IMG/VR virus record: IMGVR_UViG_3300021197_000454
Location: 1-31,248 of that record
Length of the DNA stretch: 31,248 nt
Source: a virus
Strand: one strand, 5' to 3'
Shown: positions 1 to 10,900 of the stretch, piece by piece
How positions within the stretch are numbered: the first letter of the stretch is position 1
How the letters are laid out: every line of letters begins with the position of its first letter
Made by a program: the position numbers and the translations under genes
Notes under the pieces: generated by a model
What the model was told of the DNA's origin: nothing
Seen by the model: only the letters and a program-made list of their open reading frames with translations
Database searches by the model: none

Positions 1-2
1 GT

Positions 3-620
3 GAACCAGACCCTAATACGGGAATACCCAACCTTATTAATGTTATTGGGCAGTTGGGAGCGTTCGATCTACCCACTGATACGCCTGTAATGGGACCAAC
101 TCAAACGGTCCCTGCTGACTCTACTGGTAGTGGTCCTACTGGTCCTACTGGTCCTACTGGCCCTGCTGGTGGTGGGCCGGGTGGTGGTGGTGGTGGGCCG
201 GGTGGTACAGGTCCGGGTGGTACAGGTCCGGGTGGTTTGGGTGGTACAGGTCCGGGTGGCCCTACTGGCGTTGGTTCTACGGGTACTGGTCCTACGGGTA
301 CTGATGCAACAAATACAGGTGGTATGGGTACAGGTACAGGAGTAGGTACAGGCACAGGTACGGGCACAGGTGATGGTGATGGTGACGGTGATGATAAAGG
401 CAAAGGTCAAGATGCTGTAGAACAACTGCTTGCAGGAGCAGCACCTCAGCTAGGGTACGGAGTATCAGCGCAATCTCCCGAGGCTGCTGTTATAAAATAC
501 CTGTATGATGTGGGCGGTGAGAGTATATTTGCACCCTCAGTAAATGCCGCAAAAGGTGGTAAGATAGAGTACAACGATTCAATCAGACAACTTCAACAGA
601 TATTAAAAGGTAGTGTGTAA
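3..620 (+). CDS. Collagen-like Gly/Pro/Thr-rich virion protein, 5' end missing
   Basis: The frame is open from the left edge of the window, so the true start lies upstream; the TTG at 54 is only an internal possibility. The middle third is low-complexity: GPT triplets, then GGG/GPGGTGPGG blocks, then alternating GT and GD dipeptides, resembling collagen-like phage fibre linkers. The C-terminal 70 residues have normal composition, with a short helical end containing IRQLQQILKG. The stop TAA overlaps the ATG of the next gene by one base (TAATG), so it is translationally coupled to the virion operon. A role as a structural or fibre/linker protein is inferred from composition and position; no enzymatic motif is visible. 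Confidence 0.7.
   Translation, partial: EPDPNTGIPNLINVIGQLGAFDLPTDTPVMGPTQTVPADSTGSGPTGPTGPTGPAGGGPGGGGGGPGGTGPGGTGPGGLGGTGPGGPTGVGSTGTGPTGTDATNTGGMGTGTGVGTGTGTGTGDGDGDGDDKGKGQDAVEQLLAGAAPQLGYGVSAQSPEAAVIKYLYDVGGESIFAPSVNAAKGGKIEYNDSIRQLQQILKGSV
125..391 (+). repeat. GGT-rich triplet repeat tract inside the collagen-like gene
   Basis: There are repeated units of ggtcctact, ggtggtacaggtccg and ggtacagg/ggcacagg, followed by ggtgatggtgacggtgat. The units are near-identical at DNA level, not just at protein level. This suggests expansion by slippage or recombination and makes the tract a likely length-variable site. Confidence 0.75.
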
Positions 621-1774
621 TGAGTGGTCTAGGTGATTTAGTTAGTAGCATTGTTGGGGCAGGATCAAATTTAGGGTCTAAAGCCGCAGACTTGTTCTAC
701 AAAGACGGACAAGTAAATTTGCAAAACCTTGCCACGTTAGGCGGTTTATATGCAGTAAGCCGCGCTGATGACTCTAGCACACTAGGTGATTTTTTTGGTG
801 TGGGTGGGGGTCAACCTACTGGTTACCAAGGTGGTATCCCAAAATACACTGCCGAACGCCAAGCTGTACCGATGACAGGTGATGCTTTTGATCCTGATAG
901 ACGGCCCGGCAGTGGTGGACGGCGTTACTTTTCAGATACTACTTTTGTACCAGAGAGCGGGTCAGTACCAGCACAGCAAGCGATAAGTGATGCACAAAAA
1001 TGGCAGCTAGCCACACAGAATTTAAACAATCCTTTTAGTGGTGCGGGGTTTGCAGCGGGGGGAAGCACATCAAAAATGACAGGTAGACCTAACCCTTTTG
1101 ACGCGTCTATGGGGCTGTTTCCAAACCCACAACCCGAAGGTTTACCCGAAGAAGTTACCGCACAAGTAGCAGAGCTAGTAAGAAGCTACGGCACTTCAGA
1201 CAAAGGTAACACTTTTGGTGTACCTCGTTTTCAAGACAATGCCGAAATGATGACTTATGAATACCCTTATGGGGTAAATGCAGGTTTTGAAGAATCTTTA
1301 GACATAGTGGATAAGATAGTAAAACTCGAAAACACTATGACAGCGGGGAGTAACCAACAAAAAGAACAAGCTGTTAGGCAAATTGAAGAGCTAAAAAGTT
1401 TTGGGGCAGCCGTCAATGGTATCCCACAAAACAGTTTTGAAAAGTTTGTTGAGGTACAAAAACTACGCAATAGTCAAACCCCCGTAAAAAAAGCAGCAGG
1501 GGGTCTAACATCTCTACCTCATAACGGTTACTACTTAGGTGGTATTACAGATGGCATGGCTGATGATGTCCCTGCTATGATAGGTAACTCTCAACCCGCT
1601 GCTTTAAGTGACGGTGAGTTTGTTATACCCGCAGATGTGGTAAGCCACTTGGGTAATGGTAACTCCGATGCAGGAGCGCAGAACCTATACAGCATGATGG
1701 AAAGAGTGCGTACAGACCGCACGGGTAATCCTGAACAGGGTAAACAGATAAACCCTAACCAATATTTGGCGTAA
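620..1774 (+). CDS. Virion-associated structural protein with DGEFVIPADVVS motif
   Basis: A 384-residue protein, Gly/Ser/Asn-rich in its N-terminal half (residues 1-180), with a more charged helical segment at about 190-290. The C-terminus carries the motif LSDGEFVIPADVVSHLGNG at about residues 329-348, followed by a conserved-looking GAQNLYSMMERVRTDRTG stretch. From memory this C-terminal signature recurs in marine phage virion genes located near Gln-rich structural proteins, often without an assigned function. It starts at an ATG that overlaps the previous stop. The stop is followed 10 bases later by the next gene with an AAGGAAA SD. There is no signal peptide or membrane helix. Structural assignment is by motif and neighbourhood only. 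Confidence 0.7.
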   Translation: MSGLGDLVSSIVGAGSNLGSKAADLFYKDGQVNLQNLATLGGLYAVSRADDSSTLGDFFGVGGGQPTGYQGGIPKYTAERQAVPMTGDAFDPDRRPGSGGRRYFSDTTFVPESGSVPAQQAISDAQKWQLATQNLNNPFSGAGFAAGGSTSKMTGRPNPFDASMGLFPNPQPEGLPEEVTAQVAELVRSYGTSDKGNTFGVPRFQDNAEMMTYEYPYGVNAGFEESLDIVDKIVKLENTMTAGSNQQKEQAVRQIEELKSFGAAVNGIPQNSFEKFVEVQKLRNSQTPVKKAAGGLTSLPHNGYYLGGITDGMADDVPAMIGNSQPAALSDGEFVIPADVVSHLGNGNSDAGAQNLYSMMERVRTDRTGNPEQGKQINPNQYLA

Positions 1775-1784
1775 GGAAACAGTT

Positions 1785-2783
1785 ATGGTAGATCAAGTAT
1801 TAAGTGGTCCTAGTAACCAACGGGCAGAAGAATCTTCTCTTTCCTCGTGGGTTGGACCCTATGTAACCGATATGCTGGGAAGAGGTGCTGCGTTAGCAGA
1901 TACGCCCTATCAAGCTTACCAAGGGCCACTTGTAACGGGACCGTCGGAACTTCAAACACAAGCCTTCCAAGGTTTAGGTAGTCTGGGTATTCCTCAAGCA
2001 AGTACAGCAGGTTCTTTTACGGGTGCAGCTTTTACGCCTGAGCAACAGCAACAATTTATGACTACAGGTCAGTACACACCTGCTACCGATAACGTAGTTC
2101 AACAGTACATGACTCCCTATTTACAAGGTGCTCTCCAACCTCAATATGAAGCAGCGCGGCGGCAGTCGGAAATAGCCCAGCAAAATCTACAAACTCAATA
2201 CGGTCAAGCAGGAGCTTATGGTGGCTCACGGCAAGGTATTGCAGAAGCTGAGTTACAACGGGGTTTACTGGACAGGCTGTCAGGCATAACAGGGCAAGGC
2301 TATCAAGACGCATTTGAGCAAGCACAGAATCAATTTAATACCGAACAGGCTTACGGATTGCGAGCATTAGGCGCTCAACAAGCAGGGGGCGCGGAGCAAC
2401 GGGCAATGGAGCAACAGGGAGTCCTTGCTGACATAGCTCAGTTTGAGACTGAAAGAGATGACCCCTTCAAAAAAGTACAATACATGCAGTCTCTGCTTCA
2501 GGGGCTACCGCTAGGTACTCAAAGTTACAACTATTATAATCCTTCAGGGTTAAGCACTTTAGCAGCGGGCGCAACGGATGCTTTTGGTATCTACGACTTG
2601 CTAAATAAGTATAACAACGCCTCTAATCCAGTCAGCGGCCCAGATATGGGTGCTTACCCTAACGCTACATACGTTGCTCCTACACCTGTACAGGGGCCAG
2701 TTGTTCTTGATCCATATGCACAACTTGCTCCACAAAATCAAAATACTAGTCAGCCTGTTATTTCTGGAGGGATCATTACATGA
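1785..2783 (+). CDS. Gln/Ala-rich phage structural protein
   Basis: A 332-residue protein with a Gln-rich helical core (about residues 80-215) full of QQ, AQ and EQ pairs. A YGGSRQG motif starts at residue 145, and a more ordered region lies around 225-275 (DPFKKVQYMQSLLQGLP). I recall similar proteins with YMTPYxQ and GAFGGSRQG-type segments in many marine phage genomes between tail/virion genes. The start ATG is preceded by AAGGAAACAGTT. The 3' end overlaps the next gene by ATGA (2780-2783). Probably a structural or internal virion component; the exact role is unknown. Confidence 0.7.
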   Translation: MVDQVLSGPSNQRAEESSLSSWVGPYVTDMLGRGAALADTPYQAYQGPLVTGPSELQTQAFQGLGSLGIPQASTAGSFTGAAFTPEQQQQFMTTGQYTPATDNVVQQYMTPYLQGALQPQYEAARRQSEIAQQNLQTQYGQAGAYGGSRQGIAEAELQRGLLDRLSGITGQGYQDAFEQAQNQFNTEQAYGLRALGAQQAGGAEQRAMEQQGVLADIAQFETERDDPFKKVQYMQSLLQGLPLGTQSYNYYNPSGLSTLAAGATDAFGIYDLLNKYNNASNPVSGPDMGAYPNATYVAPTPVQGPVVLDPYAQLAPQNQNTSQPVISGGIIT

Positions 2784-4924
2784 TCGGACTACCCGGTATA
2801 ACCCCTGCACCACAACAACGTCCCACCCAAGGTATGAATACGGGTATGGGTATTGTCCCCGCACCTCAGAGGCAACAGCCTGTCCCAGCTCAACGTATGC
2901 CTCAAGCACAAGGTGTTATGGGTGTAGCACAGCAGATGCAGATGGCTAACCAACGCAGAGGGCCAATGTCAGTATCTCCTCAGCAGCAAATGGCTTTAAG
3001 TCTAGTGGATAATGACGTTGAGAATCTTGGCCTAGACGATAAGTTAGTAGCAGGGATGAAACTAGCGGAAGCAAACGAGTTATTGCAGTCTGCTAACCAA
3101 GTACTTGCACCCACTGAGGCACCTGTTATATCGCAGTTGATGGCTTCAGTGCCCCAAGATGCAGCAATGGTAGCTTCTCAGCTACAAAGTGGTCCTATGG
3201 GTGGAGGAATGGCTGGTATGCCCGCTCCTAATATGAACCGTATGGCTGATGGTGGGATTGTTGGGTATGCAAGAGGAGGACTTAATACAGAACAAAATGC
3301 TCCCCCATCCAACCCTTCTCTCCTTCAAAAAGTTAGACAGGGAGTAGGTCAAGGCATGATGGACATGGGGTCTAACATGCAGGAAAGTGACCAAATAATA
3401 AGGGACGCGATGCCGTTCATCCAGCAAATGCTTGATAAAGGTCCAGCACTTACTCCAGAAGAACGTGAACAACTTAAAGCAAAAGTAGAACAAGACCCCG
3501 GCCTTATCGGTATGTTTGGAAAGCAATTAGAGAAATTAGGTATTTACGTACAAGGCATGGCAGGTGGCGGTATTGTGTCTTTTGTAAAGGGCGGAGAAAC
3601 TGGATTTCCTGATCTAAACAAAGACGGTGAAGTGACTCAAGCAGACATCTTAATGGGCCGTGGTGTAGTTGGTAAACAAGAAGGTGGAATTGTTGGGTAC
3701 GCCGGTCCTGATGGTAGCTTTGTTACAGACAGGGACGTATACGGAGATCAGCTTCTTGTAGCAGATGAAACAACAGACGAAGATATTTATGGGGATCAGT
3801 TAGTAGAGCAAGTTACTGACATTGTTGCAGGTAGGGAACGTGTTGAAGCTACACCTATGGCAGAAGAAAGCGCCCTACAATTAGCCCTAGAAGAAGCGGC
3901 TTTGGGTCAAGCACAGCGGAACGTAGAGGATGAAATTGCAGATGCTGGTACACGATTTACCGAAGCTACAGAATTAACAACAGCACGAGCAGATCAGAGA
4001 GCAGCAGAACAACGTCGGCGTGAGCTTAGAGATTCTAGGTTTGATGATAAGCAACAGTTACGTAGGGAACTGAGAGCGGGCTTACTGGGTACGGCTGAAC
4101 GTGGGCTGGGTGGGTTTGGTAAAGGCGTAATGGAAGAGCAAGATGCTATATACGCTGAACGACTTGCTGCTGCTGAACAAGACGTAACTGTAATGGACAA
4201 GATTACTGCTACTTATCAGCAGTTAGGCTTAAGTAAATTTGAGGCAGAACAGAGAGCACGTAAAGATGTACAAGATGGTATTGGCAGGGGATTAACTTCT
4301 GGTGCAGCGTTAGTTAATGCTCAACGCACCGCAGAAAATGCCTTCGCCAACAGGCAGACCCAAGCTAGGACGACGCAACGGGGTCAAGATGTGCAGGTTG
4401 ATGTTGCGGAGATATACGGCGCGAGAGGTTCAGATACTAACGAGGCTTCGTTTGTAAAAAACTACGTTCAAGCTGAAATAGATGCAGGTTCTACAAAAAG
4501 TGAGGCACAGCTAAAAGTAGAAGCCGTCAGAGAGTATAAAGCTATACCGGGTCTTCTAAGTGCTAGTAGTGCAGATGCAAAAATGATAATTGATTTATAT
4601 GAATCCGCACAAAACGCATGGCTCGATGTTTCTGGTCTGTCGGGTAAGAGGGGGGGATGGGGACTCTCTCCTGAAGGACAAGAGTTCTTTAATCCGCAGA
4701 CTTCAGCAGTGAGGAAAGCCGAAATTAAAGAAGATTTTAAAAATAAGTATATACAGGATGGGCAAGCACTTATACAGAGGTTTAGTAGTAATGCTGGTGC
4801 TGGTGCTGGTGCTGGTAGTGTCCGTGGTAATCCGCCTCCACCGCCACCAGTGGGAACCGTTAGAAATGGATTTAGGTACCTAGGGGGTAACCCTAACGAC
4901 CAAACTAGCTGGGAAGCATTATAA
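2780..4924 (+). CDS. Large virion protein with GGIVGYA repeats and a dockerin-like Ca-binding loop
   Basis: A 714-residue protein. Residues 1-70 are Pro/Gln/Met-rich. GGIV-(G/S)-(Y/F) motifs occur three times (ADGGIVGYARGG, GGGIVSFVKGG, EGGIVGYAGPDG) between about residues 150 and 315. Between the last two lies DLNKDGEVTQAD (278-289), matching the DxNxDGxxxxxD pattern of EF-hand/dockerin calcium loops. Residues about 340-500 are long charged helices (AEQRRRELRDSRFDDKQQLR), probably coiled coil. The C-terminus has AGAGAG and a Pro run, and ends in GGNPNDQTSWEAL, a tail motif I recall from phage virion proteins. It is coupled to the preceding gene by ATGA and lies 2 bases before the giant gene. 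Function beyond virion component is not shown. Confidence 0.72.
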   Translation: MIGLPGITPAPQQRPTQGMNTGMGIVPAPQRQQPVPAQRMPQAQGVMGVAQQMQMANQRRGPMSVSPQQQMALSLVDNDVENLGLDDKLVAGMKLAEANELLQSANQVLAPTEAPVISQLMASVPQDAAMVASQLQSGPMGGGMAGMPAPNMNRMADGGIVGYARGGLNTEQNAPPSNPSLLQKVRQGVGQGMMDMGSNMQESDQIIRDAMPFIQQMLDKGPALTPEEREQLKAKVEQDPGLIGMFGKQLEKLGIYVQGMAGGGIVSFVKGGETGFPDLNKDGEVTQADILMGRGVVGKQEGGIVGYAGPDGSFVTDRDVYGDQLLVADETTDEDIYGDQLVEQVTDIVAGRERVEATPMAEESALQLALEEAALGQAQRNVEDEIADAGTRFTEATELTTARADQRAAEQRRRELRDSRFDDKQQLRRELRAGLLGTAERGLGGFGKGVMEEQDAIYAERLAAAEQDVTVMDKITATYQQLGLSKFEAEQRARKDVQDGIGRGLTSGAALVNAQRTAENAFANRQTQARTTQRGQDVQVDVAEIYGARGSDTNEASFVKNYVQAEIDAGSTKSEAQLKVEAVREYKAIPGLLSASSADAKMIIDLYESAQNAWLDVSGLSGKRGGWGLSPEGQEFFNPQTSAVRKAEIKEDFKNKYIQDGQALIQRFSSNAGAGAGAGSVRGNPPPPPPVGTVRNGFRYLGGNPNDQTSWEAL

Positions 4925-4926
4925 AC

Positions 4927-7900
4927 GTGGCTAAAGCTCCTTGGGAATTAGATTGGTCAGCCGAAGAAGCTGTTACTACTCCGCAAGAACAAAATAACGT
5001 AGCTCCGTGGGAAGAAAACTACGATCAAACAACTCTTGCGCCTTGGGAAGAAAACTACGATCAAACAACTTTCTCCTCCACTCCTCCTGTACCTCCTACA
5101 CCAGAGGTAGATGACCGGGGGTTCTTTCCTAACATAGCGCGCGGTGCGGGCAGTGCTATTAACCAGCTCGCTACCCTCCCCGATACCTTGGATGTGCAGT
5201 TTGACTCCTTCACCGTCACTCAAAAACAAAAAATACTTGACGCATACCAAGCCATAGACGAAGGAGCTGACCCCAAGCAAGTATTTAGAGATGCTAATAA
5301 AGACGAGCTAACGTTTAGTCGTATGGACTTAGGCAGGTTCTTAGACTACGGAAAAGCAAACAGGTTAGAACGTTTAGAAATGAGGGGCACGGAAGAGGGT
5401 GCGCTTACTGAAGCAAGAGAAGATGTACTTCAAACACTCCCTGACTTGCAGCAGAGACAACAAGCAGCGGCTGAGAAATATGCACCCCGTGTTGAAGGGG
5501 TTACGGACATTAGGTCCGTTGGTGACTTTAGAGACTGGTTAGGTTTTAACATAGCTTCAGGAGCCGTACAGCTTGCTCCCATTGTAGCTTCTGCTGCCGT
5601 AGCAGGACCAGCGGGCGCGTTGGGCGCGGGTACAGCGTTAGCGGGGAGCGAAACAGTAACTAACCGCCTAGGTTACATACGAGACATTACTGCTAATTTA
5701 CCTCCTGAAGAACAAGCACAAGCCATCATAGAATACTTAGATGCTACTAAAGACGTTAGCACTATGACTGCATTAGTATCAGGAACACTCGACTTAGCCG
5801 GTCCTGTGGGCGGTGTACTAAAAAGACAGCTTGCTAAAGAAGCAGGTAAAGAGATAACGGAAGGTAGCCTGCGTCGTATTGCTAAAGAAAGTGCAGAAGA
5901 GGCGGCTACAGGTGGCGCACAGGAAGCTACTCAGATAACAGGAGAGCGCGTACTAGGAGAGCAAGAGGGTGACGCACTTAGCATAGAGAACTTAACTAGA
6001 GTAGTTGATGCAGCGGCGGCTGAAGCGGCGGGTTCGTTGGGTGTATCCACTGGTGTTGTAGGTGTAGAAACTGCGGGCAGAAAATTTAAAAGTAAAAAGT
6101 TAGAGAACATGTCTACGGCAGCGGGACGTGCACGGGAGCAAAAAGAACTAAGTGCCGCTATTAGCGCGAGGGCTACAGAACTTAGCGACGCAGATCCTGA
6201 CCTAACACTCGAAGATGCAGCTAGGCAAGCTACTGAAGAAATAACGGTGGGTGAGTTATTCGATGATACCGAGGGAGACACTACTGAGTTTACACTTACC
6301 GCTGACCAGTCTACGGATATAACCGAGATTGCACAGAATGTGCTGGATAATAACTTTGATCCTTCTACGGTAGCAGACTACTCTTCATATGTATCTTCAC
6401 CTGAAAGTGGGTTGGGAGGCGAGCAAGGCGCAACATTTTTTGCATCAGAAATTGACAGGCTAAAGGCGCTTCAACCCGATGTGGTAGAAGATACGTCCGC
6501 AATTCCTACTACTTCCACAACTCCTCCTACTATCGAATCTCAAGTAGCTGATTACGTAGCTCAAAACAAAACGGCAACTATATCGGAAATACAAAATGAA
6601 TTTAAAATAGGTTTTAACGCCGCTGTACAGGCTCTTAACAAAATACCTAACATACAACAAGATCCTAATACTATGGCATACGCAGTAGGTGTTGCTGAGG
6701 GTGACACTAACGTTCCTACTATTAATGAATTAAAAATATCGGGGCAACTAAATACTAATCCTGATACTGGGTTAACAGCAAAAAATAAAAAAGTTAAACG
6801 CCCTGAGTTTGTTGGCCCTCCAGTCAATAAAAAAATTGAGTTTGTTGGTCCGCCGGTTAAAAAAGGTAGGCCCGTTGCTGAAAAAACGGATGAACAAAAT
6901 GCAGCTTTGGTAGAACAAAGGAAAGAAAGCAAGCGCAGAGGTGCTCAAGCTACGCGTAGTGTAAATAAAGCAAAAGAACTGTACAGCACAACTCCTAATC
7001 AGTTGCTAGAGAAAGCCGCTAAACGTGTTGATAAGCAGATGACATTAGCTAAGTACGATAAACTGCTTACAGAAGTAACGGACCTACGTGAGCTACAAAG
7101 AGCGGGTGTGTTAACTGATGCTAATTTAAAAAAGTTTAACGATGGCGTACAAAAGCTTACTAAAATTGAGGACACATTAAAGATAGAGCAAGCGAATCTG
7201 CAAAACAATCGTATTGATGCGCTCTCTAAAACTTATGATGTTGTAATGAATGCGCGGTATCAGACTAATCAAACTGCTATAAATAGAGCTAAAGAGCTGC
7301 TTGCTAGAGAAGACATTAGTGATGTTGATAAGAAAGCTGCAAGGCAGCGTCGTACTCGTAACGCTGTTGAACAAAAGGCTACTACTAACGTTAAACAAAG
7401 TTTTAATGACACTACTAACTCTGAAATAAATCCTGTACTTGAAGACCAAGAGGTAACAACTGACTCCGCTTTAGAATCTATTATAAAAAACGGCACTCGT
7501 TTTGAGCGGTTGCTGGCTCGTAGGCTTAGACCGTTTTTAAGAAATACTAGGTTATCAATAGTGCAAGATTTAACGGCTATAGACACAGCGACGGCAAGTG
7601 AGTTTTTGACGGGTGCTAACGGGATTTACGAGTATACCACTGACACCATAACCTTATTAGCGGGTGACGGCACTAGTAACACTACGTTCCTACACGAAGC
7701 AATTCATGCTGCTACTTTAGATATTCTAGTACGGTCTATAAATAACCCTGACTCTGTATCCCCTCGTGTCAACGAACTACGCGAAGAGCTTATTGAGCAG
7801 ATGTACGAGGCGGAACTTAAATACACTATAGACAAAGAAAATGGCAAGACTAACCCAGAGCTAGATTTAATTGTAGAACGGGGCGACATTTTTGGAGACG

Positions 7901-10900
7901 TAACTGAGTTCATTGCTTACGGAATTACTCAACCCGAGATGCAAGAGTTTCTTCTCACTGTGCCCACTACAATTACTAGGGCGGACGCAGTTGCGGTAAC
8001 AGGGTTATCTAAGTTTATTAACATAATACGCCAACTGTTTAGCATGGGTGAAAACACCGACAATGGTTTTGTGTCTTTGCTAGACCTTACCGATCAGCTA
8101 GTAGGTATAAACGAAGCGGCAGCAGATGTCCCCCAGAATATTGTTAAGCAGTCTCGGTCTAAAGCTAAAAAAATAACAGCCGCAGCAGAAAAACTACAGC
8201 GCAGTAAAACAGCTAGTGCTATTGCAGACAACATGGCTAAGGCAGTACTCGAAGCACGAGATGAAAATACAGGTAGCGACTTAGTTTACGCTTTACGTAG
8301 GACTGCTACATCTAAAACGCTACGCCAACTAGTAAAAACTTTTACAACTACAGGTCTTACTCGAAAATTAGTAAATGATTTTGAAGTTAACAGTGTGAAA
8401 GAAGTTAATAGCACTGTAGATGCCATAACTATGGAACGCGCTAGGCGTATTAAACAACTAGCTAACGACATACCTGAGTGGGAAAAATTTAACAGTACTT
8501 ACATTGAAGGAGGGTCAATACTGGCAGATGTTATGCACATGGCGACCCTATCAAATTTTGACCCTGCAAAACACAAAGATTTACAAGCAGCCCTTCGCAA
8601 CGATGCTAAACTAATAGAGTTAAGACGAGCTTTTGCAGCTACTCAACAAGACCCCAATGCGTCGAGGCCAGTAATAAATGCAGCTAAAGGTGCTATTACT
8701 CGACGTGAGGGTGTAATACGCGAAGTCTATGAGGGCACAGCCGGTGAAGGAGGCGTAGTTGTGGGCGGGTGGAATCGTCTACAGCAGGACGAGAACGGTG
8801 GTCAACGCGGAGTTGATATTTATAAACGTGCTCGTGATGCTTACCAACGTACTTTTGATGAACACCAGCAACTGCTTATAGATAAGATAAACAAAGCAAA
8901 ACCGGCAGACGGAAAAACATTTACTCAAGAAGAACTTGATAACAAAAAGAAACTACTAGCGTATATTGTAGAAAACTACCAAAGAGCTAACGAAATGGAA
9001 GTGTATTTCCCGTTGATGCGCTACGGAGATTTCTATTTAAAAGTAGGTTCAGGTAGGGGCAGATCGCGCGAGTACTACATGTTTGAGTCATCAGTTGCAA
9101 GAGACGCGTTTGCACGTAGGCGAGCACGAGAAATAAACCCTCTGCTGTCTTTAGAGCAGCAACTAGCTGAAGATACTATGTCGGTGGGCAGTAAAGCCGA
9201 AACTATTATGAGCACAGAAGTACGAAACACAAGTCAGCTACTAAGAGACGTGTTTGACCTACTAGAAAATAACACGATGGCTGATAAAGAAAGTATTAAA
9301 GACTCAGTGTATCAAATGTATCTGATGACACTACCTGAAGCAGATATACGCAAGCGGTTTACTAAAAGAAAAGGCACCACAGGTTTTAGTTCTGATGCAC
9401 TTAGAAATTTTGTAACACATCAGAATACCAGTGCCAATCAGTTAACACGCCTTAAATACTCCGATAGACTAGCTCAAGCTATTGATGCTATGGATGCGTC
9501 TTTAAAAGGTAGACCAAACAGAGACATTATAAAACTGTATACCGATGAGGTTGCAGCAAGAGCACAGCAGGAATCTACTCCCGATAGAAACTATGGAATA
9601 CTTGATAAGCTTGCAGCCTCTGGTAACAGTGTTGTGTTTTACTGGATGTTAAGTGCGCCCAAGTCTGCCTTAATACAATTTACTCAGCTACCTATTGTAG
9701 GGTACCCAGTGCTTAGTGCCGCGTTTGGTGGTGCAGCTACTACAAAAGTAATGGCGAAGTACATTGCTAAAATAACAACTATGCAGGGTTTTGGTAGTAG
9801 AGAGCAAATTAGCACAGATGCCGAAGGTAACCCTGTTTACCAATACAAAGAGCCTAGCTTGTCACGAGGTAACTACATACAGGAAAACGCTGACCCTGAA
9901 ATGCGAGCAGCACTACAAGAAGCTTTTGAATACGCAACTGATCGGGATATATTCATGTCTACTTACGCGTCTGAAATGACCAGTAGGACACGAACCCCCA
10001 GTGCAAAAAGAAACAACGCACTTAGTAAAGCAGCTAAGTTTGGCGCTGATTTTATGAGTGGGGGCTTCCACCACGCAGAGAGAATGAATAGAGAAATAAT
10101 GTTTTTGTCTTCGTTTGAACTTGCTTATGCAGATGCAAAAAAACGTGGTTTAAGCACTACGGAAGCACAGCAAGAAGCTCAAGAACGTGCCATAGAACTT
10201 ACTTACGAGGGTCTGTTTAACTATACAAACTACAATAAACCTTCTCTTATGAAGGCTAACCCTCTTACTAGGCTGGGTTCGCAGTTTATGACGTTCCCAC
10301 TACAGATGACTTCAATGTTAACTAGGAATTTCTTTCGGGGAATACTTGGACTTAAGACTATGGGGATGTCTAAAACGGACCGTTTGGAAGCGGCGGGTAT
10401 ATTTACCGGGGTGCTAGGCATGACGTGGCTGTTTGCTGGTGCAGTGGGGTTACCTTTGTTCTCAGCAATGGGGTCTATAATCGACGAAGCCAAAGAACTG
10501 TACAAGGGATTATTTGACGACGATGACGAACTCGATACAGACCTTATGTCTTTTGGGAACTTGCCGTTTGACGTATGGTTCAGAGCTGTGTTTATCCCTA
10601 GATATTTCGGGGTCAATAGTGACATTGCACAGGTGCTAGATTTGACCGAAGAGAACGCACAGCTTTTAGGTCGTGTTATTGAGGCGGGACCGCTCTCTGC
10701 ACTTACTGGTATGAACATAGGTGCTTCTACTAGCCTAGACGGGATGTGGTTTAGGAACGACTCTCCTCAAGCTGGTTATGAGCAACAAGTCAAAGACTTT
10801 ATGTACGATACCTCGCTAGGGCCATTTGGTAGCTTAGTAGGTAACATTGGTAGGGGTGTGGAAGATTTAGAACGCGGTAACTACTTACGTGCAATGGAGA

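Noticed and set aside
69-425. Thr/Arg/Cys-rich and Pro/Val-rich minus-strand ORFs opposite the collagen-like gene
   Set aside because: They are produced by reading the GGT repeat tract in other frames; no SD and implausible composition.
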